A DNA stretch of 64,000 nt from Tenacibaculum sp. SG-28 (GTDB lineage Bacteria > Bacteroidota > Bacteroidia > Flavobacteriales > Flavobacteriaceae): assembly GCF_002954385.1 (NCBI RefSeq), contig NZ_MQVY01000006.1, forward strand, positions 1 through 64,000, read 5' to 3'. The notes below the pieces were generated by a model, which saw only the letters and a list, made by a program, of their open reading frames with translations, did not search any database and was not told the origin of the DNA. A program made the translations under genes and the position numbers. Below, in pieces: positions 8,126 to 17,517 of this stretch; within the stretch, counting starts at the first letter, position 1; every line of letters starts with the position of its first letter.

Positions 8126-8886
8126 TATTCAATTAATTTTTTAGAGAGTAATAGGCCTTGAACGTATTCATGTACGTCAATTAAAGCATCAGGAATATCC
8201 CTCCATAATCTAATTTGAACTTGTTGGTTGTTAAAAATTAGATAGGTACTTCCTAAATCTACAACATTGGGGTCATCGTATACCTCCTGAAGATTTTGTA
8301 ATGCTTCATTCGCTAAATAACCATTAAGTTTTTGAAGTTCCGTATCTGTAAGTTGGAATTTTTCAGTTCCAGTAACTTTTACATATTCTTTTCCACTAAA
8401 AATAGCATTTCCGTCTTTATTAATAATTAAATCATACACTGGGCAATCTCCAAAACATGCGGTTTTTCTAAAACTTATTAGCTTATTATTCTCTGTGGCA
8501 ATACTTTCCTTTAGGGTTTCTTCATTGTACGGTTTTACTGCATTAAATGCATCTTCATTTTTGAGTTCTTCAATCCAAAAGTCTTTCTTACCGTCAGGAA
8601 CCTTTACTATACCAATGCGAGTTGCTCCTTTCTCATAGGCCATTTTATCCCATAGTAAATCTTTTTTTGTTAACAGGGCTTTTACAGAGTCTACTGCTTT
8701 AGGATTTGTTAATACCACTAAAATGGTGTTTTCCTTTCTTTCTTTTTTCTCAGGAATAGCAGTATTTTTCTCTTCTATTACAATTTCTTTTGTTGCTTCA
8801 GGGGTTAGGACTTCTTTAGGTGACTTTTTTTTGAAAGCATCGCAGCTCACTACAAGCGCCAAAATAGGAATTAATAAGTATTTCAT
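8125..8886 (-). CDS. DUF6438-type lipoprotein
   Basis: 253-residue lipoprotein: the signal sequence ends in the lipobox LVVSC15. A charged linker leads to a C-terminal domain with the hallmark RKTACFGDCPVYDLII (Cys144 and Cys148), which I recognise as DUF6438. The two cysteines may bind metal or form a disulphide. The function is unknown. It is the first gene of a pair with the alpha/beta hydrolase, which it overlaps by one base. Confidence 0.8.
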   Translation of the reverse strand: MKYLLIPILALVVSCDAFKKKSPKEVLTPEATKEIVIEEKNTAIPEKKERKENTILVVLTNPKAVDSVKALLTKKDLLWDKMAYEKGATRIGIVKVPDGKKDFWIEELKNEDAFNAVKPYNEETLKESIATENNKLISFRKTACFGDCPVYDLIINKDGNAIFSGKEYVKVTGTEKFQLTDTELQKLNGYLANEALQNLQEVYDDPNVVDLGSTYLIFNNQQVQIRLWRDIPDALIDVHEYVQGLLLSKKLIE

Positions 8887-9020
8887 ATTTGTATTTTTTA
8901 GTTTTAAATAACGCCTTAAAAATACACTATTTTATACGTAAAATTACGGATTTTTAATTTTTATAGGGTGCTGTCTTCGTGTTTTTATTTATGCTTAGAA
9001 AGCATATCGTGCAGTAGATT

Positions 9021-10337
9021 TTAACAAAATTCAAATCGTACTAGGCCATCTTCATCAATTTTAGTAAGTCTAATAGAATGAATAGTATTTACGAGTTCTG
9101 GATTCCATGGTGTTTTTACCTTTACATAATTTTCTGTGAAACCATGAATGTATCCTTCTTTATTTTCTCCTTCGAACAAGACAGACAAGGTGTTCCCCAA
9201 CTGACTTTCATAAAAAGCCCTCCGTTTTTTAACAGATAAGCCACGCAACATTTTACTGCGTTTTGCTCGGATCTTTTTAGGTACAGTATCTTCCATAGTG
9301 ATGGCTTCTGTATTTGGTCTTTCAGAATACGTAAAAACGTGCAGATACGAAATATCCATTTCACTGAGATAATTGTAGGTTTCTAAAAATAATTCGTCTG
9401 TTTCTCCCGGAAAACCAACAATTACATCTACGCCGATACATGCATTTGGCATAACCGATTTAATTTTAGTTACTCTATCTGTATATATTCTTTTCAAGTA
9501 GCGACGCTTCATTTTTTTGAGCAAAGTGTCGCTTCCCGATTGCAAAGGAATGTGAAAGTGCGGTACAAAAGTTTTTGAATTTGCAACAAAACTAATTGTT
9601 TCGTCTTTTAAAAGATTTGGTTCTATAGAAGAAATACGCAAACGATCTATACCTGATACATTATCTAATGCTTTTACAAGGTCTAAAAACGTATGCTCAT
9701 GTCTTTTATTTCCAAATTCACCTTTTCCATAATCCCCAATATTTACGCCTGTTAAAACAATTTCCTTAATACCTTTCTCAGCTATTTCTGTAGCGTTTTT
9801 AAGAACATTTTCTAGCGTATCACTTCTAGAAATACCTCTAGCTAATGGTATGGTGCAATAGGTGCATTTGTAGTCGCAACCGTCCTGTACTTTTAAAAAG
9901 GCTCTTGTTCTGTCTCCAATAGAGTAGGAGCCAACGTAAAAATCGGCTTCTTCAATTTCACAGGAATGCACTTCGCCAATTTCGTTTTTGGTGAGGTCGT
10001 TAATATAACTGGTTACATTAAATTTCTCCGTTGCTCCAAGTACAAGATCTACCCCATCTACAGCAGCTAATTCTTTCGGTTTTAATTGTGCATAACACCC
10101 AACACCAATAACAAAGGCATTTTCATTTGTTTTTAATGCAGATTTGACCACACTTTTAAAGCGTTTATCCGCATTTTCTGTAACTGAACATGTGTTTATC
10201 ACATATACATCTGCAGATTCTTCAAATTCTACACGTTCAAACCCCTCATTAACAAAGTTTCTTGCAATAGTGGAGGTTTCTGAAAAATTTAATTTACAAC
10301 CTAAAGTATAAAAAGCAACTCTTTTATCTACGTTCAT
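9021..10337 (-). CDS. mtaB: tRNA t6A37 methylthiotransferase MtaB
   Basis: 438-residue radical-SAM methylthiotransferase that converts t6A to ms2t6A at position 37 of ANN-decoding tRNAs. The N-terminal UPF0004 domain holds cluster ligands Cys14, Cys50 and Cys81; the radical-SAM motif is C154-x3-C158-x2-C161; a TRAM-like domain occupies the C-terminal 60 residues. The opening RVAFYTLGCKLNFSET is characteristic of MtaB rather than MiaB or RimO. It is single, followed by a long noncoding gap upstream. Confidence 0.92.
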   Translation of the reverse strand: MNVDKRVAFYTLGCKLNFSETSTIARNFVNEGFERVEFEESADVYVINTCSVTENADKRFKSVVKSALKTNENAFVIGVGCYAQLKPKELAAVDGVDLVLGATEKFNVTSYINDLTKNEIGEVHSCEIEEADFYVGSYSIGDRTRAFLKVQDGCDYKCTYCTIPLARGISRSDTLENVLKNATEIAEKGIKEIVLTGVNIGDYGKGEFGNKRHEHTFLDLVKALDNVSGIDRLRISSIEPNLLKDETISFVANSKTFVPHFHIPLQSGSDTLLKKMKRRYLKRIYTDRVTKIKSVMPNACIGVDVIVGFPGETDELFLETYNYLSEMDISYLHVFTYSERPNTEAITMEDTVPKKIRAKRSKMLRGLSVKKRRAFYESQLGNTLSVLFEGENKEGYIHGFTENYVKVKTPWNPELVNTIHSIRLTKIDEDGLVRFEFC

Positions 10338-10767
10338 TCTTTATTGTTTAAAAAATATACTTTGTTCAAAGTATATCATTTTTACAGGCTAGTTAACCTG
10401 TAAATACTAAATCATGGAGATTCAAAATTTAGAATGCAAAAATACTTAATTTATAGTGATTTTTGAAATAGATTAACGTTTAGTTGTAAGTGTGCTAGTT
10501 ATATGATTTATAGTGTCTTAACTGTTTCTGGCTATTGTATTTGCATAAGAGGTTTCCACATTGATTTTACTTTTTGGTAAGGCTTTGCAATATCTTTCAT
10601 AGATTTTTTAACATTGTTCAGTTCAAGACCTTATCGAAATTGTAATTTTCACATGGTACCTACCACACAAAACAATCTATGGTCAAAGGAAACCGTGATA
10701 GTACTATAAAAGTTAAACGTATGTTTTAAGTATCACCATATTAGTTGCTATAACTAGTACTGATTTA
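10338..10767. other. Intergenic, possibly decayed coding DNA
   Basis: About 430 bases upstream of mtaB without an open frame. Short stretches look protein-like but are broken by stops. This fits the gene remnants that follow; I cannot name a family here. Confidence 0.3.
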
Positions 10768-10920
10768 GTAAAAGTTAACTTCTATAGTGCCTCAGAATAG
10801 GAAATAAAAATTATCGAGGTAGTTGGTAAAAGTTACTTACAGCATAGGTGAAAAAATAAAAGAGGGAAACACCCTATTTATAGTTATAAAATTAAAATTT
10901 GGAGTATTTTTATCAAATGA
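10768..10920 (+). pseudogene. Possible remnant of a T9SS sorting tail
   Basis: Conceptual translation gives VKVNFYSASE, stop, EIKIIEVVGK, then after frame changes IKEGNTLFI and KFGVFLSNEN. The order resembles a type IX secretion C-terminal sorting domain (a strand with FYS, ..I.I.D..GK.., then GVYFVKL-like end). The match is weak and spread over three frames, so this is a low-confidence reading of decayed DNA. Confidence 0.25.
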
Positions 10921-11242
10921 AAATTAGAAATAAGTAACCCTATTATGCGGTTATTTTCACATCAGAGTTATCCGAAGACAGTAATGGATACTATGAAATT
11001 GCACAACAAATGGAGGAGTTACTAAAAAAACAAGATGAGTTTTTAGGAATGGATAGTGTCAGAAGTGCGCTAGGAATTACGATATCGTATTGGAAAAGTA
11101 TGGAAGCGATTATCGCATGGAAAAACAATATATAGCATACGAAAGCAAAAAACAAGGTGTAAAGCAATGGTATAAAAGCTATCAATTGTGTATTTGTAGG
11201 GTTGAACAAGAAAATGTAACAAAATTTAAAAATCAGATATAA
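10917..11242 (+). pseudogene. Broken antibiotic biosynthesis monooxygenase-like gene
   Basis: Conceptual translation from 10941 gives YYAVIFTSELSEDSNGYY, then QQMEELLKKQDEFLGMDSVR and ITISYWKSMEAIIAWK, which is the ABM (dimeric ferredoxin-like) domain pattern. The frame ends in TAG at 11131; from 11135, one base out of phase, it continues as AYESKKQGVKQWYKSYQLCI to a stop at 11242. A TAA also sits at codon 7 of the ATG frame. With at least two lesions it is probably a real pseudogene. Confidence 0.7.
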
Positions 11243-11250
11243 TCAAAATT

Positions 11251-11766
11251 ATGTATGCTACAATTACAGCATTTCTGGAAATTTTTTTTAAGAAAAAGAC
11301 TATCTTCAAATATGGCTTTAATCTTTCTCCAATGTACCGGCGAACAACAGGCAGAATTTCTGAATTGTCGGCGGATTTATTCTTTGCAAGAGTAAAAATT
11401 CCAATAAGTTATAAAAATAGGAATTATGTGAATTCTATATTTGGAGGAAGCTTATTTACTGCGACAGATCCCATTTACATGATTCAATTGATGCAAATTT
11501 TAGGTAAAGATTATGTAGTCTGGGATAAAGCAGCTAGTATAAACTATAGAAGGCCCGCAAAGAAAGATGTATATGCTGATTTTAGTTTTACCAAAGAAGA
11601 AATTGAATATATAAAAAATCGAGTAGCTTTAGAGAATGAAATAGACATTGTAAAAGAGCTTGCGATTACCGATAAAAATCGTCACGATATTTTCGCAACC
11701 GTTTCAAAAACTATATATATTGCAAACAAAAAATATTACAAGAATAAACGAAAGAAAGTTTCTTAG
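11251..11766 (+). CDS. DUF4442 hot-dog-fold protein
   Basis: 171-residue protein of the DUF4442 family, related to acyl-CoA thioesterases with the hot-dog fold. Family hallmark NSIFGGSLFTATDPIYMIQL lies at about 61-80, followed by DKAASINYRRPAKKDVYADF. It is probably a cytoplasmic thioesterase-like or acyl-binding protein; the substrate is unknown. Its 3' end overlaps the likely start region of the binding-protein gene that follows, so the two may be co-transcribed. A second DUF4442 gene lies at 45454. Confidence 0.8.
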   Translation: MYATITAFLEIFFKKKTIFKYGFNLSPMYRRTTGRISELSADLFFARVKIPISYKNRNYVNSIFGGSLFTATDPIYMIQLMQILGKDYVVWDKAASINYRRPAKKDVYADFSFTKEEIEYIKNRVALENEIDIVKELAITDKNRHDIFATVSKTIYIANKKYYKNKRKKVS

Positions 11767-13354
11767 TTATTCGTTAGTACTAACACTCGTGCTATCCTTA
11801 GCTTGTTCAGAAAAGAAAAATGAATACGCTGCTAAAGATGTCTTTAGATATAACGAACATTCTAATGTATCTTCGTTAGACCCCGCTTTTGCCAAAGACC
11901 AAAGAAATATTTGGGTGGTCAATCAACTGTACAATGGTCTTGTACAATTAGATGATAGCTTATATGTTCGTCCTGATATCGCTAAAGAATGGCGTGTATC
12001 CGATGATGGTAAGGAATATGTGTTTACCTTGCGGGATGATGTTTTTTACCATAAAAACAGCGCGTTCGGTAACGAGGAAACAAGAAAAGTAACGGCCAGC
12101 GATTTTGCGTTTTCTTTCGATAGATTGCAAGATAAAAATGTAGCCTCCCCTGGTGGCTGGGTGTTGCAAAAAGTAGCGTCCTATGCGGCGGTAAATGATT
12201 CTGTATTTAAAATTCAATTAAAACAAGCCTTTCCCCCTTTTTTAGGATTATTAGCAATGAAATATTGTTCTGTTGTTCCCAAAGAGGCAGTAGAGTATTA
12301 CGGAGCTAACTTTAGAGCTAACCCCGTAGGAACAGGCCCATTTCAATTTAAACTTTGGGTAGAGAATACAAAATTAGTACTGCGAAAGAATCCAGGATAT
12401 TTTGAAAAAGATAGCCAGGGTGTTGCTTTGCCTTATTTGGAAGCGGTTGCCATTACATTTTTACCCGATAAACAAAGTGAATTTCTTCAATTTATTCAAG
12501 GAAATATTGATTTCATGAAGAGTTTAGATGCCTCTTACAAAGATGATATTTTAAATACCGATGGTAGTTTAAAGGAGAAGTATTCCGATCGAATTAAAAT
12601 GCAGACAGGTCCTTATTTAAACACCGAATATTTAGGTATTTATGTAGATGCAGCGTCCGATTCCACGCTGCAATCCCACTTACTTAGAAAAGCGATTAAT
12701 TATGGTTTTGATAGAGCGAAAATGATTAAATTCTTACGTAATGGAATCGGTTTTCCAGCTTCCAACGGATTCGTGCCAAACGGATTGCCCTCTTTTAATG
12801 CACAAAAAGGTTATACTTACCAACCCGAAAAAGCAAAGGATCTTGTATTGCAATTCCAAAGGGAAACAGGAATAGCCAATCCTAGGGTCACAATCACAAC
12901 CAATAGTAATTATCTAGACTTATGTGAATTTATTCAAAGAGAATTACAACGAATTGGTATAACAGTTCGTATTGACGTAATGCCACCATCCAGTTTACGG
13001 CAAGCACGAGCGAGCGGGAAACTAGCTGTGTTCAGGGCAAGTTGGATTGCAGACTATCCAGATGCTGAAAATTATTTGTCGCTATTTTACAGTAAAAATT
13101 TTGCACCTAATGGCCCAAATTACACCCATTTTAAAAATGTTCGTTTTGATCAATTATACGAGATGGCTACAAAAGAAACTACTCTAGAGAAACGGTTTCT
13201 GTTGTATCAAAAAATGGATAGTATTCTCATAAGTGAAGCGCCAATAGTACCCTTATACTATGATGAGGTTATTCGTTTTAGACAAAAAAATATAGAAGGA
13301 TTAGGAATGAACCCGATTGATATGCTACATTTAAAGCACGTTGTTAAAAAATAG
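11660..13354 (+). CDS. ABC oligopeptide-type solute-binding lipoprotein
   Basis: About 520 mature residues of the SBP_bac_5 (OppA/DppA) family. The lipobox LSLAC gives lipidation at Cys49 of the longest frame; then SSLDPAFAKDQRN, ASDFAFSFDRL and the C-terminal YPDAENYLSLFYS are family features. It would bind peptides or another solute in the periplasm. No permease or ATPase genes adjoin it. There is no ATG before the signal peptide: 11660 is TTG, and another TTG at 11720 would give a more usual signal-peptide length. The start is therefore uncertain and overlaps the DUF4442 gene. Confidence 0.85.
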   Translation: MRLPIKIVTIFSQPFQKLYILQTKNITRINERKFLSYSLVLTLVLSLACSEKKNEYAAKDVFRYNEHSNVSSLDPAFAKDQRNIWVVNQLYNGLVQLDDSLYVRPDIAKEWRVSDDGKEYVFTLRDDVFYHKNSAFGNEETRKVTASDFAFSFDRLQDKNVASPGGWVLQKVASYAAVNDSVFKIQLKQAFPPFLGLLAMKYCSVVPKEAVEYYGANFRANPVGTGPFQFKLWVENTKLVLRKNPGYFEKDSQGVALPYLEAVAITFLPDKQSEFLQFIQGNIDFMKSLDASYKDDILNTDGSLKEKYSDRIKMQTGPYLNTEYLGIYVDAASDSTLQSHLLRKAINYGFDRAKMIKFLRNGIGFPASNGFVPNGLPSFNAQKGYTYQPEKAKDLVLQFQRETGIANPRVTITTNSNYLDLCEFIQRELQRIGITVRIDVMPPSSLRQARASGKLAVFRASWIADYPDAENYLSLFYSKNFAPNGPNYTHFKNVRFDQLYEMATKETTLEKRFLLYQKMDSILISEAPIVPLYYDEVIRFRQKNIEGLGMNPIDMLHLKHVVKK

Positions 13355-13598
13355 TATACATTTTTAGCTTTGTTTTATACTACATGTTGCACTACAATAA
13401 ATATATTTTAGTTCCATTTTTTAAACAAAAGATTGTGTAGTTATCACATTTTTTTACGCTGCACTTTTTGTTATCTGAAAATTTAACAATAACAAGGAGT
13501 AAAGGCATAAGCCATATTTTATTTTAGGTTTTCAAAAAAAACGCGCACCTCTAATGTGTAGATCGTTTCCATAAACTAAATTTCAATTCTGTTGCAAT

Positions 13599-14750
13599 CT
13601 AATTTTGTAGAGATACAAATCCTTTTAATTTTTGTGCTATTCTATTTTTGATGTCTTTTGGGTAACTTCGATTGCCGTGAAATATATCTGCCATTGCTTC
13701 GCTAAAGTGTTGCCCGTATTTTTTAAGTAGTATATTTCGAATAGTTTTTTGTTCGTAAAACCATTTTGAGAGCCAAAGTCCTGATTGTAATTCAGGAAGC
13801 AAGTTTTTTTCTAATTTTGAAAGGTACAGTGCTTTTGCTTTGTCTGGGTTTAGTTTACTCTCAAGAATAGCCTCTGCAACTAGGTTACCACTTAAAATAG
13901 CATTAGAAATCCCCTCTGCTGTAATGGGATCTGCAAAGCCTGCAGCATCACCAATCAAAAAAACATTGTTTTTAACGAAACCATCTGTTCGTGGGGCTAT
14001 GGGGATTTGAAAACCGTGTTGTGCCTCGTTTAAAACATTTTTGATACCAAGGGTGTTTTCCAAGTATTCTTGATAGTATTTTTTTAAATTTAGCCTGGTT
14101 CTTTTGGTAGAGGCTACTCCTATGGATAAGTGGTTTTTCTTGGGGAAACTCCAGGCATAACCATAAGGTATGGCATCAATATCAAAACGAACAATTTCAG
14201 ACCAGCGTTTAAAATCCTCTTCCGAAACTTCTACTTCATATTCAAGAGCAGGGATTAGCTTTCTCGTATCTTCTTTCCATCCAGCCATTTTTGCTGTAGG
14301 ACTAAGTGCACCATCTGCTGCAATAACAAAATTGGTAGTGTAGTTTCCTTTTGAGGTTTCCAATACCAGGTGCTCCGGATGCAACGCAAGTCCTGTAAGT
14401 TTATGATTTTCCAATAGTGTAGCTCCTAGTTCTTGTGCTTTTTGAGTAATTAAATGGTCAAAACTATCCCGCATTACCATTGAAATTGTAGGTTCTTCTC
14501 TTTTGGTAGAAAAATGTAGTTTTTTTCCTAGGTGAACTTCAACGGTGTTAAATTCTTTTTCGATGACATTATCCAAAGCGAATGGCAATAGTTTTCTGCC
14601 GCGGTACACAAATCCGCCACCACAAGTTTTATATCGAGGTAAAATACTTTTTTCAATTATAACGGTTTTAATTCCCTTAGCTGCTAATTGAAATGCTGTA
14701 GATGCTCCGGATGGGCCACTTCCTATAATGGCTACGTCAAAGTGTGTCAT
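13599..14750 (-). CDS. Geranylgeranyl reductase-family FAD oxidoreductase
   Basis: 383-residue flavoprotein. The FAD Rossmann motif is G10-x-G12-x-x-G15 (IIGSGPSGAS), then the CGGGFVYRG segment typical of geranylgeranyl-reductase-like proteins, and the second FAD motif NVFLIGDAAGFADPITAEGI near the middle. Proteins of this group reduce prenyl double bonds or act in related oxidations; in flavobacteria the substrate could be a lipid or quinone side chain. First in a long minus-strand series but separated from its neighbour by about 50 bases. Confidence 0.85.
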   Translation of the reverse strand: MTHFDVAIIGSGPSGASTAFQLAAKGIKTVIIEKSILPRYKTCGGGFVYRGRKLLPFALDNVIEKEFNTVEVHLGKKLHFSTKREEPTISMVMRDSFDHLITQKAQELGATLLENHKLTGLALHPEHLVLETSKGNYTTNFVIAADGALSPTAKMAGWKEDTRKLIPALEYEVEVSEEDFKRWSEIVRFDIDAIPYGYAWSFPKKNHLSIGVASTKRTRLNLKKYYQEYLENTLGIKNVLNEAQHGFQIPIAPRTDGFVKNNVFLIGDAAGFADPITAEGISNAILSGNLVAEAILESKLNPDKAKALYLSKLEKNLLPELQSGLWLSKWFYEQKTIRNILLKKYGQHFSEAMADIFHGNRSYPKDIKNRIAQKLKGFVSLQN

Positions 14751-14804
14751 TGATTTGTGTTTTTACAAAAACAAATATAATTTTAAAATTTTTCAGAAGC
14801 GATA

Positions 14805-15821
14805 TTATTTCCAATTTAAACGACTCATTATTGGATAGTGGTCGGAGAGCTTTATCTCTGAATAGGTTTTAAATTGGTGTATATCTGCATTTTTATCGGT
14901 AAGAATAAAGTCAATTCTAATCGGATATATATAACGGAACGTTTTACCTAATCCGATACCGCTTTTAATAAAAGCGTCTTGTTTATTGGTGGCTAACTTT
15001 TTATATACCCATGAATAAGATGTATTGTTAAAATCACCGCACAGTATTTTTTTTCCTTTCCACTCTAACTCATTTTTTAGAATAAGTTTTGTCTGGTCTT
15101 CTTGTTTTTTAAATCCATTAGATAAGCGCTGGTATAAACGCTCTGAATCTTTTTCTCCAAAATTTTCTTTACTAGGATTTAATTTTAAGGACTCTAAATG
15201 TACATTGTATACCCGAATGGTGTCTTTTCCCTTAACAACATCAATAAATATGGTATTGTTGGCGCTATCTTGAAAGTTTAAAGAGCCTTTATTTACAATT
15301 GGTAATTTGGAATAAATGGCCAAGCCAAATTTATTGCTTTTGGATTTTGTTTTGATGTAACTATAGGGTAGTTTTATATTCAATTTATCGGATTGGTAAA
15401 ACTCTTGAAATGCAATAATGTCTGGATTTTCACTATTGACAAAACTAAATATTTGTTCTTCAATATCCTCTTGATCATTCCATTTGTAATGGTTAAACAT
15501 GCGTACGTTGTAGCTCATTACTTTAAGGTCATCTGTTAAAACAATTTCTTTGTTGGAGAATTTTACGATGGGAGGGGCAAAAAACCATCCAATAACTAAT
15601 ACAAAAGCTGGTAATAATACGTTTTTATGCAACTTCAATATCCAGTAGATGCAAAAGAATAAATTACAAAAGATCAAGAATGGCACAAATAAACTAAAAA
15701 CAGTTAGAGCAGGTATGGTTTTTGGAGAAATATGAGGAAGGAAATATGCGAGTACTAAAGCACATGCTAAAATCGAATTGATAAAAAACAATAATTTTCT
15801 AAATAAGGAGAATTGTTTCAT
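14805..15821 (-). CDS. Endonuclease/exonuclease/phosphatase (EEP) family protein
   Basis: 338-residue membrane-anchored EEP-fold hydrolase. Three N-terminal hydrophobic helices (about 10-30, 38-62, 69-90) precede the catalytic domain with VMSYNVRMFN, DIIAFQEFY (Glu metal ligand), CGDFNNTSYSW (Asp/Asn), RIDFILTD and LSDHYPIMSRL (final Asp-His). It is probably a metal-dependent phosphodiesterase or phosphatase facing the periplasm. It starts directly after the stop of the upstream rhomboid gene with no gap, indicating an operon. Confidence 0.88.
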   Translation of the reverse strand: MKQFSLFRKLLFFINSILACALVLAYFLPHISPKTIPALTVFSLFVPFLIFCNLFFCIYWILKLHKNVLLPAFVLVIGWFFAPPIVKFSNKEIVLTDDLKVMSYNVRMFNHYKWNDQEDIEEQIFSFVNSENPDIIAFQEFYQSDKLNIKLPYSYIKTKSKSNKFGLAIYSKLPIVNKGSLNFQDSANNTIFIDVVKGKDTIRVYNVHLESLKLNPSKENFGEKDSERLYQRLSNGFKKQEDQTKLILKNELEWKGKKILCGDFNNTSYSWVYKKLATNKQDAFIKSGIGLGKTFRYIYPIRIDFILTDKNADIHQFKTYSEIKLSDHYPIMSRLNWK

Positions 15822-16691
15822 TTATTTTTTACCTTGTTTAAATAAAAATTCCTTTTCTTCTTTTGTTAAGGTATCATACCCAGATTTCCCTATTTTATCT
15901 AAAATATTGTCAATTTCTTTTTGATTTGTAGATTTTGATTTTTGCGATGAGTAGGTTGCTCTGCGTTCGGTTTTATGTACGGTTTTTAATGGCGTTTTTT
16001 TTCTTTTCTTTTGAAATATTTTAGGCGTGTTAAAGTAGATGGTAAGTTGTTTGTTACTATTGTAAAAGACGTATAAATACCCAAACAAAGCTCCTCCTAT
16101 ATGCGCTAAATGTCCGCCGGCATTACTCACAGGTATTTGAATCACATCAATAGCAATCCATATACATGCTAGAATCCATAGTTTTACATAGCCAATAAGA
16201 GGAAATCGAACTTCGTAGTTAGGGATGTAAGTGGCAACTCCAATGAAAATAGCCGATATTCCCGCCGATGCGCCTATAAGTATATTGTTGTGAACCTGAC
16301 TTTGAAAAGCTGGAAATATATTATAACTTAAAACAAATATTAAACCACCAAAAAAGGTTCCTAGTAGATAAAAATTTAGCAGTTGCTTTGCGGTAAAGTA
16401 TTGTTTGAACAAATTACCGATGTAGTACAACGCTATTAGATTAAACAGTATATGAATAAAGCCCGTATGTAAAAAACCATAGGTTATAATAGTCCAAGGC
16501 TTACTCAAAAACTCGCTAAAACTTGCTGGTAGGGCAAACCATTCTAACATAAAATTAGATGGAGCTTGAAATAAAAAACTAAATGTATTTACAATAAATA
16601 CAAATAGAAATACACCAATATTTACATAGATCAATTTTTCAACAACCCCTGCATATTTAAATCTATTTTTTAGGTCTTCAAGTATACTCAT
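15822..16691 (-). CDS. Rhomboid intramembrane serine protease
   Basis: 289-residue rhomboid with about six membrane helices. Key motifs: FLHTGFIHILFNLIALYYIG (helix 2 His/Asn), G140-A-S142-A-G144 with the catalytic serine, and GGHLAHIGGALFGY with the catalytic histidine (about 197). A basic cytoplasmic tail of about 60 residues follows. It cleaves membrane-spanning proteins within the bilayer. It lies between a second, frameshifted rhomboid upstream and the EEP gene downstream, and abuts the latter. Confidence 0.9.
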   Translation of the reverse strand: MSILEDLKNRFKYAGVVEKLIYVNIGVFLFVFIVNTFSFLFQAPSNFMLEWFALPASFSEFLSKPWTIITYGFLHTGFIHILFNLIALYYIGNLFKQYFTAKQLLNFYLLGTFFGGLIFVLSYNIFPAFQSQVHNNILIGASAGISAIFIGVATYIPNYEVRFPLIGYVKLWILACIWIAIDVIQIPVSNAGGHLAHIGGALFGYLYVFYNSNKQLTIYFNTPKIFQKKRKKTPLKTVHKTERRATYSSQKSKSTNQKEIDNILDKIGKSGYDTLTKEEKEFLFKQGKK

Positions 16692-16720
16692 AGTGGTTCT
16701 AATTGACAGAATTTTAGTAG

Positions 16721-17451
16721 TTACATTATTTTAAATTGATTTTTCTTCCAATACCAGGCAATTAAAAATCCAATAATAGCACCCCCAATATGGGCGAAGT
16801 GCGCAACATTACCTATTGAATACTTTGTTAAACCAAAAAACAGATCACTTAAAATGATTATGGGTATAAAGTATTTTGCTGCAATTGGGACTGGGAAAAA
16901 TATCAGCGCTAATTTTGCATTTGGGAAAGCGATCCCAAACGCTACTAAAACGCCGTATATTGCTCCTGAGGCACCTACTGCTGGTGTATTGAATAAACTT
17001 ACAATTTGATTAAATTGATCTTGGGTAATCATACCTGTTATTCTGGAGTCGTTAGTTTTTCCCGCTTCCAGAATTGAAATGATTTCATTGTGATTCAATC
17101 CAGCGTTGGCAAATATTTCATATAAGCCGTTAAATTGGTAGTAGTTTACTAAGGTGTAAATTAAACCAGCACCTATTCCTGCACTAAAGTAAAAGAAAAC
17201 AAATTTTTTAGTACCCCACATCTGTTCCAATGGAGTACCAAAAGCCCATAGCGCATACATATTAAATATTAGGTGCATAGGCTACCATGCATAAACATAT
17301 GGGTTACATATTGCCAAACACCGAAGTGCCCGTTTTCTGGAAAATGTAGTGCAAGTATATTGGTTAGGTCTACATTAATGAGCTGTGGCCCCAAGAACAT
17401 GACTACATTTAAAATTAGTAAATGCTTTATAGCATCGGTTAATCTTGGCAT
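16721..17451 (-). pseudogene. Rhomboid protease gene split by a one-base deletion
   Basis: Two adjacent frames make one complete rhomboid of about 243 residues. The first (from 17451) ends THMFMHGSLCT-stop; the second continues MHLIFNMYALWAFGTPLEQM and carries the catalytic VGASGAIYG and HFAHIGGAIIG motifs. One missing base near 17280, giving GSL-MHLIF, restores the normal HGS-x-MHLxFN helix-2 motif. Total length is one base short of a multiple of three. Everything else is intact, so a sequencing error is more likely than a dead gene. It forms a tandem pair with the other rhomboid. Confidence 0.85.
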
Positions 17452-17517
17452 AGGTATTTTTTTTGATGTTAATCTACAGCTATAAAATTAACTAATCTTT
17501 TCAAGGTATAAAATGTT

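Noticed and set aside
10991..11209. Open frame of 72 codons on the minus strand
   Set aside because: It is the shadow of the monooxygenase remnant, whose plus-strand translation has clear domain similarity.
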